Shown: positions 16,838 through 25,765 of the stretch, piece by piece
Layout: each line of letters opens with the position of its first letter
Position numbering within the stretch: the first letter of the stretch is position 1
Assembly (NCBI RefSeq): GCF_900156455.1
Contig: NZ_FTNQ01000001.1
Location: forward strand, 62,001-126,000
Reading direction: 5' to 3'
Length of the DNA stretch: 64,000 bases
Origin: Microbacterium sp. RURRCA19A
GTDB taxonomy: Bacteria; Actinomycetota; Actinomycetes; Actinomycetales; Microbacteriaceae
Notes under the pieces: model-generated
What the model was told of the DNA's origin: nothing
The model's database searches: none
What the model saw: only the letters and a program-made list of their open reading frames with translations
Position numbers and translations under genes: made by a program

Positions 16838-19800
16838 ATGCAGGATCCGGATGCCGCCACTCTCGCCCGAAAGGGTCGGGAAGCACCGACGGTCGGCGCG
16901 GGTGTCATCCTGCAGGTGCCCGATCACCGGTGGTCCGCACGGCCGCTCGACGAGGCGGAACTCGATCCCGAACAGCGCGTCGTCGTCGACTGGGCGCCCG
17001 AGGCCGGCGGCGCGGTCGTCGGCGCTCCGGGCTCGGGGAAGACGTCGACCCTGCTCGCCCGGGTGCGTGCCCTCGTCGCCCACGGCGTCGATCCCGATCA
17101 CGTCCTCGTGCTGACGCCGACACGTCCTGCGGCGACGGCTTTGCGTGATCGTCTCGCCCTCGCGGTCGGGCGGGCGACGGCGGGGGCGCTCGCGCGCTCC
17201 GTGGCCTCCTTCGCGTTCCAGCTCGTCCGAGGCGCCGAGGTCCGGCGCGGGGCCGAACCGCCGCAGCTGCTGACCGGCGGCGACGAAGACCAGATCATCC
17301 GCGAGCTCCTCGAGGGCGACGCCCTCGACGAGGCCGAAGGCCGTTCGCGGTGGCCCGAGTGGCTCGGGCCGGCGATCCGCGGAACCCGGGGCTTCCGTGG
17401 TGACCTGCGCGCGTTCCTGGCCGAATGCACCGACCTCGGGATTGCGCCGGACGATCTGTCCGACCTGGCGGCGCGGCACGCCATCCCGGTGTGGGCGGCG
17501 GTCGGCTCGTTCGCGGCAGAATACCGCGCGGTGCGCGCCCAGATGCGCGGGGCTCATCGTGACGCCGCCGATCTGGCCCGGGAGGCCGTCGCCGTCCTCG
17601 ACGCTGCGGCGATCGACCGTGAACTCCTCGGCCGCTTCGGCTCGATCCGCTGCATCCTCGTCGACGACGCGCAGGAACTCACCTCCGGCGCCGTCGACCT
17701 CCTGCGGGCCTGCCGAGCGCGGGGGATGGGCGTCGTCGCGTTCGGTGATCCCGACGTGGGATCGGGGGCGTTCCGCGGCGCGACGCCCGAGAACTTCGCG
17801 CGGCTCGCGGCCGAGCTCGGAACCCTCACGGCCCTGGGCGAGCCCCATCGCGGAACCGCCGAGCAGATCGACCTCGTGCGCAGTGTCGCGGCGCGCATCG
17901 GCGCGGCCGGGGTGGTCGCCCACCGTCGCGCGCCGTCCGGCGCCGCCGCGGAGGGGTCGGTTCGCACCTACCTGTTGCGCTCTCCCGCCGAGGAAGCGGA
18001 CGCGATCGCCCGCCTGCTGCGCGAACGGCACGTCCTCGACGGCGTGCCGTGGAGTTCCTGCGCGGTCATCGCCCACGACTCTCGTCAGGTCGCCGCCCTC
18101 GAGGCCGAGCTCGGCGCGCGCGAAGTGCCGGCGCGCGCGAGCGGGCCCGGTCTGGCGCTCGGTGCCCAGCGCACCGTGCGCGACCTCGTCGCGCTGGTCG
18201 AACTCGGCGTGCGCGACCCCGAGAGCTGGACCCCGGATGCCGTCCTCGACGCGCTCCTCGGCACCTACGGCGGCCTCGACCCGATCGAGCTCCGGCGTCT
18301 CCGTGCTGCGCTGCGTCAGGAGGAGCTCGCCGCCGGGGGGACGCGCTCCGCGGCCGAACTGCTCACGTCGGGTCTTCGGTATCCGCTCGAGTTCGCCACG
18401 ATCGATACCCGCGAGGCCCGTCGCGCGATCCGAGTGGGCGAGACGCTCGCGGCGTTGCGGGCCCAGGCCGCGCAGCGCGCCACCGCGCACGAGCTGCTGT
18501 GGACGGCGTGGGAGCGCAGCGGTCTCTCCCGTCCATGGCGTGAGGCCTCGCGCGGGCACGGACCGCTCGCCGAGCAGGCCGACCGCGACCTCGATGCGAT
18601 CGTGGCGCTGTTCCAGGCCGCGAAGCGTTTCACTGAACGAGAACCCGACGGTGAGGCGGCCGTCTTCCTGCGGTCGGTCCTCGACAGCGACGTCGCCGAA
18701 GACCGGATCGAGCAGCCCGCGGTCATCGACACCGTGCGCGTGCTCACGCCGGCGGCAGCCGCGGGCACCGCCTTCGACACGGTCGTCATCGCCGGTGTCC
18801 AAGAGGGGGTGTGGCCGAACACACGGCTGCGCGGGGGGCTTCTCGAGACCTGGCGCCTCGCCGACGCGGTGCACTTCCCCGATCTTCCCGCCCCGGGGAT
18901 GCTCGACCGCCGTCGGTCGGCGATGCACGACGAGTTGCGTCTGTTCGTTCGCGCGCTGTCGCGCGCGCATACGCGCCTCATCGTGACGGCGGTCGACGAC
19001 GACGACACCGGGCCGAGCGTGCTCTTCGAGATGCTGCCGACACCGGAGCCCGCGGCATCCGTGCCCGAGCACCCGCTCTCCCTCCGAGGTCTGGTGGCGC
19101 GTCACCGCCGGACGCTGACGTCGCCTCGCTCGCCGATCCGGGAACGGAGCCACGCGGCGGCACAGCTCGCGTTGCTGGCGGCCGCCGACGTCGCGGGCGC
19201 CGCACCCGAGCAGTGGTACGGGGTGGCCGCCCCGAGCTCCACGGCGCCGCTGCGCGACCTCGAACGTGAAGACGTCCGCGTCTCGCCGTCACGTCTGCAT
19301 GCCCTCGAACAGTGCGAGCTGGATTGGGTCATCGGCGACCTCGGCGGCGACCGCAGCGGGACGACCGCGGGCGTCGGCACGATCATCCACGCAGCCCTCG
19401 AGACCGCGACGGACGGTTCGGAACAGGCCCTGTGGGACGTGGTCGAACAGCGGTGGGGCGAACTCGTCTTCGACGCCGCCTGGCGCGAGCGGGCGGAACG
19501 CGTACGGGCTCGCGAGCTCATCCGACGGCTCGCGCTCTATCTGCGTCGGTTCGATGATGCGGGCGGCCGGCTCGTCGGCGCCGAGCGTCACTTCGAGGTC
19601 GCGATCCCGATCGCCGATGCGGGGGAGCACGGAGCGGTCCTCAGCGGCGACATCGACCGGGTGGAGATCACGCCCCGTGGCGAGGTCGTGATCGTCGACC
19701 TCAAGACGGGGAAGAGCGAACCCCAGACCGACGCGAAAGTCGCCGACAACCCGCAGCTGGCGGCCTACCAGCTCGCGTTCTCGTCCGGCGCCATCGAGCA

Positions 19801-20053
19801 GGTGGCCGGGATGCCGGCCGGTGGGGCGAAGCTGCTCGTGCTGCGTCCGACCGCCGCGACGAAGGACTACGCCGAGCCGCATCAGCCACCGTTCGACGAC
19901 GATGCCCGCGCTCACTTCGTCGAGCGCGTGCAGCACGCGGTCGGAGTCATGCGCGGCCACCGCTTCGCCGCCCCCTACGAGGTGCACTGCCGCGACGAGT
20001 TCTCGTTCGGTCTGTGTCGGATCCACACGGTGTCGGCGGTGAGCGCTTCGTGA
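16838..20053 (+). CDS. adnA: AdnA-like ATP-dependent helicase-nuclease subunit
   Basis: A 1071-residue UvrD-family protein: Walker A GAPGSGKTSTL near residue 66, motif Ia LTPTRPAATALRDRL, motif II ILVDDAQEL near residue 275, and late motor elements (GVQEGVWPN, LRLFVRALSRAHTRL). A RecB-like nuclease from about residue 820 keeps LSGDIDRVE, VIVDLKTGK and NPQLAAYQLAF. Length, domain order and the adjacent partner match mycobacterial AdnA, the trailing subunit of the AdnAB heterodimer that resects double-strand breaks. Motif II is DDAQ rather than the DEYQD of the partner, in keeping with a weaker motor in AdnA. Cys residues flank the nuclease (LEQCELDW; HCRDEFSFGLC). It overlaps adnB by 4 nt. Confidence 0.85.
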   Translation: MQDPDAATLARKGREAPTVGAGVILQVPDHRWSARPLDEAELDPEQRVVVDWAPEAGGAVVGAPGSGKTSTLLARVRALVAHGVDPDHVLVLTPTRPAATALRDRLALAVGRATAGALARSVASFAFQLVRGAEVRRGAEPPQLLTGGDEDQIIRELLEGDALDEAEGRSRWPEWLGPAIRGTRGFRGDLRAFLAECTDLGIAPDDLSDLAARHAIPVWAAVGSFAAEYRAVRAQMRGAHRDAADLAREAVAVLDAAAIDRELLGRFGSIRCILVDDAQELTSGAVDLLRACRARGMGVVAFGDPDVGSGAFRGATPENFARLAAELGTLTALGEPHRGTAEQIDLVRSVAARIGAAGVVAHRRAPSGAAAEGSVRTYLLRSPAEEADAIARLLRERHVLDGVPWSSCAVIAHDSRQVAALEAELGAREVPARASGPGLALGAQRTVRDLVALVELGVRDPESWTPDAVLDALLGTYGGLDPIELRRLRAALRQEELAAGGTRSAAELLTSGLRYPLEFATIDTREARRAIRVGETLAALRAQAAQRATAHELLWTAWERSGLSRPWREASRGHGPLAEQADRDLDAIVALFQAAKRFTEREPDGEAAVFLRSVLDSDVAEDRIEQPAVIDTVRVLTPAAAAGTAFDTVVIAGVQEGVWPNTRLRGGLLETWRLADAVHFPDLPAPGMLDRRRSAMHDELRLFVRALSRAHTRLIVTAVDDDDTGPSVLFEMLPTPEPAASVPEHPLSLRGLVARHRRTLTSPRSPIRERSHAAAQLALLAAADVAGAAPEQWYGVAAPSSTAPLRDLEREDVRVSPSRLHALEQCELDWVIGDLGGDRSGTTAGVGTIIHAALETATDGSEQALWDVVEQRWGELVFDAAWRERAERVRARELIRRLALYLRRFDDAGGRLVGAERHFEVAIPIADAGEHGAVLSGDIDRVEITPRGEVVIVDLKTGKSEPQTDAKVADNPQLAAYQLAFSSGAIEQVAGMPAGGAKLLVLRPTAATKDYAEPHQPPFDDDARAHFVERVQHAVGVMRGHRFAAPYEVHCRDEFSFGLCRIHTVSAVSAS

Positions 20054-23000
20054 CCGCGCTGTTGTCCGCTGCGACGATCGCGGCCGCTCTCGGCCAGTTC
20101 CCGCCGACCGCCGAACAGACGGCGGTGATCGAGGCGCCGCTCGCGCCGGCGCTCGTGGTCGCGGGTGCGGGAAGCGGCAAGACCGAGACCATGGCGGGAC
20201 GCGTGGTCTGGCTCGTGGCCAACGGGCTCGTCCGCCGCGATGAGGTGCTGGGACTCACCTTTACCCGCAAGGCCGCCGGAGAACTCGCCGAGCGCATCCA
20301 CCGGCGACTCCACCGGCTGTCCGAGTTCGAGGCGCGGGGATTGCTGCCGCGACTGGCCGCCCTGCACGCCGAGGGGCGCCTCGCGATATTCGCCGAGCTG
20401 GCCACGGTCGATGGCGCTCGCGGCGACGCGGAGCGGCGGCGGGTGCTCGACGACCTCGCCCGGGAATGCGGTGTCGACGAAGAAGCCACGGGCGACGACG
20501 ACCAGCTGCTGCACCGCCCGACGGTGTCCACCTACAACAGCTTCGCCGACTCGATCGTGCGCGAGCACGGCCTCCGCATCGGCCGCGATTCCGAGGCGGC
20601 CGTGCTGTCGGAATCCGCGGCGTGGCTCCTCATGCGCCGGGTCGTCTTCACCTCGGACGACCCGCGGCTGGAGGAGCGGCAGGAGTCCCCGCGCACGCTG
20701 ATCGACGCGGCTCTCCGCATCGCCCGGGACAGCGTGGACAACCTCGTCGATCTCGAGCGGCTCGCCGCGTTCCCGTCCGAGTTCGGTCGCATCGTGGAGC
20801 GGCCGTCCACCTCCTCCCGCGTCGGCGTGTACAAAGACGTCGCGGATGCGGCATCCCGGGTCTCGGCTCTGGGGCTGCTGGCGGAACTGGCCTCGGCGTA
20901 CGACCGGGAGAAGGCGCGGCTGGGCGTCATGGACTTCGCCGACCAGGTCGCCGGCGCCCTGCGGATCGTGCGCGAGCACCCCCCGGTCGTCGAGGAACTG
21001 CGGTCGCGGTTCCGCGTCATCCTGCTCGATGAGTATCAGGACACGTCGGTCGTGCAGACCGATCTGCTCTCGACCCTGTTCGGCGGGACGGGGGTCATGG
21101 CGGTCGGCGATCCCCATCAAGCCATCTACGCGTGGCGCGGCGCGAGCGCCGGAAACCTCGGCGGGTTCCCGGCCGCGTTCGCGCCGAGCGGGGGATGCCG
21201 GACTTTCTCGCTGCGCACGAGCTGGCGGAACAGTGCGCGCGTGCTGACGGCGGCGAACGCCGTTCTCGCGCCGCTCGCGAGCCGGTCGCCCGTCGCCGTC
21301 GAGGAGCTCCTCTCCCGCCCGGGTGCCCCCGACGGTCTGGTGGAAGCGATCTTCGAGCGTGACCTCGACAGTGAGGCCGACCGTGTCGCCGCATGGTTCG
21401 CCGGAGTGCGCGCGGCGCGCGCCGCACAGGATCGCACGACGACCGGTGCCGTGCTGTTCCGCAGCAAGAAGCACATGGTCCGCTTCGGCGACGCCCTCGG
21501 ACGGCGGGGCATCCCGCACCGCATCCTCGGGCTCGGGGGACTGTTGACCACCCCCGAGGTCGTCGACGTCGTCTCCGCGCTGCGTGTCATCAGCGACCCC
21601 GAGGCGGGGTCGGCGCTCATCCGGCTGCTGTCGGGCCCACGCTGGTCGATCGGTCTCGCCGACCTTCGCGCCCTGGCCCAGCTCGCACGCCGACTGGCGA
21701 CCCACGACGTCTCGCTGCAGCCGCTCGCGCCGGAGGTGGTGGAGCGCCTGCGCTCGACCCCGGGGGCCGACCGCGCCTCCCTCGTCGATGCACTCGACTT
21801 CGTCGCGCGACAGACCGACGGTCACGGGTGGCTCGCCGACTTCACCGAAGAGGGGCGCGCACGTCTCCGGGAGGCCGGCGCGGTTTTCGCGGGCCTCCGC
21901 CGCACCATCGGCGCGCCCATTCCCGAGCTCATCCGCCTCATCGAGACGGAGTTGCGGCTCGACATCGAGCTGGCGGCGAACGAGTCCCGCGGACCGGCGC
22001 GGATCGCCTCGGCACAGCTCCGCGCGTTCGTCGACGAGATCCGCGGCTTCCTCGCCGCGGACGAGTCCGGATCGGTGACGAGCCTGCTCGCCTGGCTCGA
22101 CCACGCCGAGCAGGCGGATGAGTTCGCGCCGCGCACCGAGCCGCCCGAGGACGACGTCGTCCAGCTGCTCACGATCCACGGATCGAAGGGCTTGGAGTGG
22201 GATGCCGTCGCGGTCGTGCGCCTCGTCACCGACGAGCTCCCCTCGCTCGCCCGAGACACCAAGGGCTGGTTGGGGTTCGGCATCCTTCCGTCGGAGTTCC
22301 GCGGCGATTCCGCCTGGCTGCCCGCCCTGGGGTGGCGGGGCGCGGAGACCCAGCAGGACCTGAAGGCGGCCATCGAGGCGTTCGTCGAGGCGAACCGGGC
22401 GCGGCAGCTCGACGAGGATCGCCGTCTCGCGTACGTCGCGTTCACCCGCGCCCGTGACCACCTTCTCCTGTCCGGATCGAGCTGGTCGGGCACGAAGCGC
22501 CCGCGCACACCGAGCGTGTTCCTCGAGGAGGCGACCGACGCGCTCGGCCTGAGTCTTGCCGTCGGCGACCCGGGTGATGACCCCTACGACGGTGAGCGGC
22601 GGCTGCTGCACTGGCCCCTCGACCCGCTCGGTGCACGCAGAACCGCGGTGACCGCCGCCGTCGATGACGTGAACGCCGCCCGTGCGCGCCCTCCGTCCGA
22701 TCCTGACCCCGACCTCGAACTCCTTCTCGCCGAGAGAGCCGACCGTCTGCGTCCGACGCATGCGCCTGCCCCCACGCGCATCCCGGCGTCGAAGTTCAAG
22801 GATTTCGTCGCAGACTACGGCGCTGCTGTGGAGGAGCTGCGTCGACCCTTGCCGGAGCGGCCGTACCGCCAGACCCGGCTGGGAACTCTGTTCCACGCGT
22901 GGGTCGAGAAACGATCCGGCCTCGTCGGCGCCGGTGCGGGACTCGATGACACCGGCCTCTGGGACGACGATGACGAGGGGGCGTCGGCAGCCGACACGGA

Positions 23001-23337
23001 GGAGCTGCAGCGGCTGAGGGAGATCTTCGAGAGATCGGAGTGGGCGGGGCTGCAGCCGCTCGAGGTCGAGACGGAGATCGACTTCGTGACGACGCGGCTC
23101 GACGGACGTCCGCACGTCGTCATCTGCAAGCTGGATGCCGTCTACCGCCGAGGGGACCGCTACGAGATCGTCGACTGGAAGACCGGTCGACCGCCGGCGA
23201 CCGAGGCCGAACGCCGCTCGCGCATGCTGCAGCTCGAGCTGTACCGCGAGGCGTACCACGCCAAGCACGGTGTCCCGTTCGACCGGATCGACGTCACGCT
23301 CTTCTACGTCGGCGACGAGATGGTGCTGCGCGGCTGA
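20050..23337 (+). CDS. adnB: AdnB-like ATP-dependent helicase-nuclease subunit
   Basis: A 1095-residue protein, the same length as mycobacterial AdnB. A complete superfamily 1 motor is present: VVAGAGSGKTETM (about 40), GLTFTRKAAGELAERI (about 75), LLDEYQDTSVVQTD (about 335), DPHQAIYAWRGA (about 358), LRTSWRN (about 393), LTIHGSKGLEWD (about 715) and LAYVAFTRARDHLLL (about 805). The C-terminal RecB nuclease has CKLDAVYRRGDRYEIVDWKTG and QLELYREAY (about 1025-1070). AdnB is the lead motor of AdnAB. The GTG start at 20050 overlaps the adnA stop (GTGA); an upstream in-frame start would lie inside adnA. Made with AdnA, it should form the cell's RecBCD/AddAB equivalent. Confidence 0.88.
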   Translation: MTALLSAATIAAALGQFPPTAEQTAVIEAPLAPALVVAGAGSGKTETMAGRVVWLVANGLVRRDEVLGLTFTRKAAGELAERIHRRLHRLSEFEARGLLPRLAALHAEGRLAIFAELATVDGARGDAERRRVLDDLARECGVDEEATGDDDQLLHRPTVSTYNSFADSIVREHGLRIGRDSEAAVLSESAAWLLMRRVVFTSDDPRLEERQESPRTLIDAALRIARDSVDNLVDLERLAAFPSEFGRIVERPSTSSRVGVYKDVADAASRVSALGLLAELASAYDREKARLGVMDFADQVAGALRIVREHPPVVEELRSRFRVILLDEYQDTSVVQTDLLSTLFGGTGVMAVGDPHQAIYAWRGASAGNLGGFPAAFAPSGGCRTFSLRTSWRNSARVLTAANAVLAPLASRSPVAVEELLSRPGAPDGLVEAIFERDLDSEADRVAAWFAGVRAARAAQDRTTTGAVLFRSKKHMVRFGDALGRRGIPHRILGLGGLLTTPEVVDVVSALRVISDPEAGSALIRLLSGPRWSIGLADLRALAQLARRLATHDVSLQPLAPEVVERLRSTPGADRASLVDALDFVARQTDGHGWLADFTEEGRARLREAGAVFAGLRRTIGAPIPELIRLIETELRLDIELAANESRGPARIASAQLRAFVDEIRGFLAADESGSVTSLLAWLDHAEQADEFAPRTEPPEDDVVQLLTIHGSKGLEWDAVAVVRLVTDELPSLARDTKGWLGFGILPSEFRGDSAWLPALGWRGAETQQDLKAAIEAFVEANRARQLDEDRRLAYVAFTRARDHLLLSGSSWSGTKRPRTPSVFLEEATDALGLSLAVGDPGDDPYDGERRLLHWPLDPLGARRTAVTAAVDDVNAARARPPSDPDPDLELLLAERADRLRPTHAPAPTRIPASKFKDFVADYGAAVEELRRPLPERPYRQTRLGTLFHAWVEKRSGLVGAGAGLDDTGLWDDDDEGASAADTEELQRLREIFERSEWAGLQPLEVETEIDFVTTRLDGRPHVVICKLDAVYRRGDRYEIVDWKTGRPPATEAERRSRMLQLELYREAYHAKHGVPFDRIDVTLFYVGDEMVLRG

Positions 23338-23394
23338 GGGGCTGCGCGCCGAGGCAGAGGTCGCGCGGCGCACCGAAGCGACCGACGGTCGCGC

Positions 23395-24789
23395 TCAGGC
23401 CTCGTTGCGGTCGACGCCCCATCGGCGGAGTGCGGCGCGGCTGGCGCGCGCGGCATCCTCTTCGTCGTCGACGGCGTCGTGCAGGTTGGTGTCATCCGCC
23501 TGCTCGCCCGTCGACGGCGCTGCGAGCACGTCGTCGTCGGGAGGGGTCGACGGTCCGGTGGTGGTCCCCGGCGACGCGGCCGGCGTCCACCCCTCCAGGT
23601 CGATCGGCGCGGTCGGGCCCGGTTCCTCCGAGGCGTCGCTCACGCCGAACTCCGTCTCGATGCCGCGCGCTTCGCGCGCGCGGGCATCCGCGAGCGCGGC
23701 GGCAGCCGCCTCCCGGTCGCGTTCGGCCGAAAGATACAGCGAGAGGGCCTCGGGGTCGTAGGCGTCGGTCTGCATCGACGTGTCCACGGCGGAGGCGGCC
23801 GTCGGGGGGACCTTCTCGACCAGGGCGAGCGCCTCGTCGATGTCCGACCGGCTCGACGCGACGATGTGATCGCCGCGCACCCCGTCGGCGAGCGCCTCGA
23901 GCAGGGCGACGGCGTCGGCGACGACCTCGGACTCACCGGCGTCGTGCCCGTGCACGAGCCACTTCGCGAACTCCAGTTCGGCGTAGAGGCGGGCCCGCTC
24001 GCGCAGGAGCGGATCGGGGGAGCGCTCACCCGAGGCCGCGTATCCGTCGTACACATCGTCGATCGCCGTGGGAGCGGAGGCGAGCCAGCGGAGGTCCACG
24101 GCGGGGTCGCCGACACTGAGTCCCGACCAGTCGAGGATGCCGCTGACCCGCGGTACCCCGTCAGCGTCGTCGACGAGGAGGATCGAGGCGCTGGTGGCGC
24201 CGCCGAGGACGACGGCGGATTCGAACCGCCACAGATCGGATTCGTGCAGGGCGCGCCGCCACCGCATCATCAGGCCATCGGGCACTCTGCCGGTCGCGTC
24301 GGCGCGGTCGAGGAGTCGCTCGACGTCGTCGCGGACCTGCTCGGGCGCACGGACCGGCAGCCCGTCGGTGCGGACGACGGAGACGGGAAGGGCGTGGACG
24401 GCCGCGAGCGCGCCGCCGATGGCGGGCGCGTAGCCCGGGCCCTTCGGCAGTTCGCCCGGATCGATGCGGTAGCCATCGACGACGTCCACGACCAGGACGC
24501 GGTTCTCACCGGAGCCGTTCTCACCGATGACCTCGGGCGCGGCGAAGGGAAGGAGCGCACGGACTCCCGACGTCAGGGCGTGCAAGGCGCGGGACTCGGC
24601 GGCGAGGTCGGCGGCCGTCTCCGCGCTCGACGGCATCCGCGCGACGACGCTGCGTCCGTCGGCGAGCGAGAGGAGCGCCGAATCGAAACGCCCGGCCGAG
24701 TTCTCGGTGAGCGAAGCGACGCCCGTCACGCCGATACCGGGCAGGGCCGCCGTCGCGGACGCGGCTAGAGTGAGGGGCGAGCGTGCCAT
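23395..24789 (-). CDS. Aminoglycoside/macrolide phosphotransferase-family kinase
   Basis: A 464-residue protein. Residues about 30-300 are an APH-type kinase fold: VVARMPSSAETAADLAAE (nucleotide-lobe Lys/Glu region), LHESDLWRF and VLGGATSASILLVDD in the catalytic-loop position, and GILDWSGLSVGDPAVDL (metal-binding Asp, about 225). The usual HxD catalytic loop reads LGGATSASIL, so the canonical catalytic Asp seems absent. This may be a pseudo- or divergent kinase, not a resistance enzyme. The C-terminal 150 residues are acidic, Ala/Pro-rich and probably disordered. The gene lies opposite to its adnAB and nudC neighbours. Confidence 0.72.
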   Translation of the reverse strand: MARSPLTLAASATAALPGIGVTGVASLTENSAGRFDSALLSLADGRSVVARMPSSAETAADLAAESRALHALTSGVRALLPFAAPEVIGENGSGENRVLVVDVVDGYRIDPGELPKGPGYAPAIGGALAAVHALPVSVVRTDGLPVRAPEQVRDDVERLLDRADATGRVPDGLMMRWRRALHESDLWRFESAVVLGGATSASILLVDDADGVPRVSGILDWSGLSVGDPAVDLRWLASAPTAIDDVYDGYAASGERSPDPLLRERARLYAELEFAKWLVHGHDAGESEVVADAVALLEALADGVRGDHIVASSRSDIDEALALVEKVPPTAASAVDTSMQTDAYDPEALSLYLSAERDREAAAAALADARAREARGIETEFGVSDASEEPGPTAPIDLEGWTPAASPGTTTGPSTPPDDDVLAAPSTGEQADDTNLHDAVDDEEDAARASRAALRRWGVDRNEA

Positions 24790-24795
24790 GCCCCC

Positions 24796-24801
24796 AGGGT
24801 A
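24796..24801 (-). promoter_or_regulatory. -10 element of the phosphotransferase gene (leaderless)
   Basis: TACCCT with spacer GGGGGC before the ATG at 24789. Confidence 0.5.
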
Positions 24802-24853
24802 GGTCGGTCGCTCGCCCGATCCCCCCTCGCCACGCCCTTGAGAGAGGTGTTCG

Positions 24854-25765
24854 ATGCCGCTGCACGTTCCCGCGGTTCCCGGTCCTTGGCCCGGTGGAGC
24901 ACTCGACCGTGCCGGGGCGGAGCGCGATGCCGACGACCTCATCGGCACGATCCGGGCGGCATCCGACACGCGAGTCCTGGCCGTTCTCGGCGATGCGGCC
25001 CCCGTCGCCGACGAGCGCCTCCTGCTTCTGGGAGTGGCGGATCTCCCCTCCGTGCTCGAGTGGGCGTTCCTCGGGCGGTCGGCCGACGGCGCCGCGCTGC
25101 TGCTGGCGGTCGTCGAGGAGGAACCGGCCGCGGTCGCGGCCGCCGGTGCCCGGTGGGCGCCGCTCCGCTCGGTCGGAGGGGACCTGCCCGCCGACGAAGC
25201 GGAGATCCTCGGGACGGCCGTCGCCCTCTCAGGCTGGCTGCGCGATGCGGCCTTCTGCCCGGCCTGCGGCACGCGCACGATCCTGCGCCAGGCCGGATGG
25301 TCGCGGCACTGCCCCCACTGTGGCCGCGAGCACTTCCCGCGCACCGACCCGGCGGTCATCGTGCTCGTGTCGTCCGCCGACGATCCCGACCGGGTGCTCC
25401 TCGGCGCCAACGCGGCATGGGGCGGCAGCAGGTATTCGTGCTTCGCCGGGTTCGCCGAGGCCGGAGAGTCGCTGGAGACCACCGTGTCGCGCGAGGTGTG
25501 GGAGGAATCCGGAGTCCGCCTCGAGGCGATCCGGTATCGCGGTTCGCAGGTGTGGCCGTACCCCCGCTCCCTCATGCTCGGGTTCCGGGCACGCGCCGTC
25601 CGCGACGACGAGGCCCGCCCCGACGGGGAGGAGATCGTCGAGGTGCGGTGGTTCGATCGGGCGGAGATCGGCGCCGCGTTGCGCGGTGAGACGGCCGTGC
25701 AGCTGCCCGGAGCGGCATCCATCGCCCATCGGCTGATCGACGAGTGGTACCGGGGGATCGAATGA
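24854..25765 (+). CDS. nudC: NADH pyrophosphatase / NAD-cap RNA decapping Nudix hydrolase
   Basis: A 303-residue NudC. A zinc ribbon (CPACGTRTIL, then CPHCGREHFP, about 135-160) precedes the Nudix domain with the full box GFAEAGESLETTVSREVWEESGV split by its family spacing (about 198-220), and the NudC-specific GSQVWPYPRSLMLGF follows (about 232). It hydrolyses NAD(H) to NMN(H) and AMP and, in bacteria, removes NAD caps from RNA. ATG at 24854 with GAGAGG about 8 nt upstream. The stop overlaps uvrD2 (ATGA); nudC-uvrD2 adjacency is also known in mycobacteria. Confidence 0.93.
   Translation: MPLHVPAVPGPWPGGALDRAGAERDADDLIGTIRAASDTRVLAVLGDAAPVADERLLLLGVADLPSVLEWAFLGRSADGAALLLAVVEEEPAAVAAAGARWAPLRSVGGDLPADEAEILGTAVALSGWLRDAAFCPACGTRTILRQAGWSRHCPHCGREHFPRTDPAVIVLVSSADDPDRVLLGANAAWGGSRYSCFAGFAEAGESLETTVSREVWEESGVRLEAIRYRGSQVWPYPRSLMLGFRARAVRDDEARPDGEEIVEVRWFDRAEIGAALRGETAVQLPGAASIAHRLIDEWYRGIE

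Noticed and set aside
19975..23373. A 1132-codon open frame antisense to adnB
   Set aside because: High-G+C shadow: no recognisable domain, while the plus strand carries all helicase and nuclease motifs.
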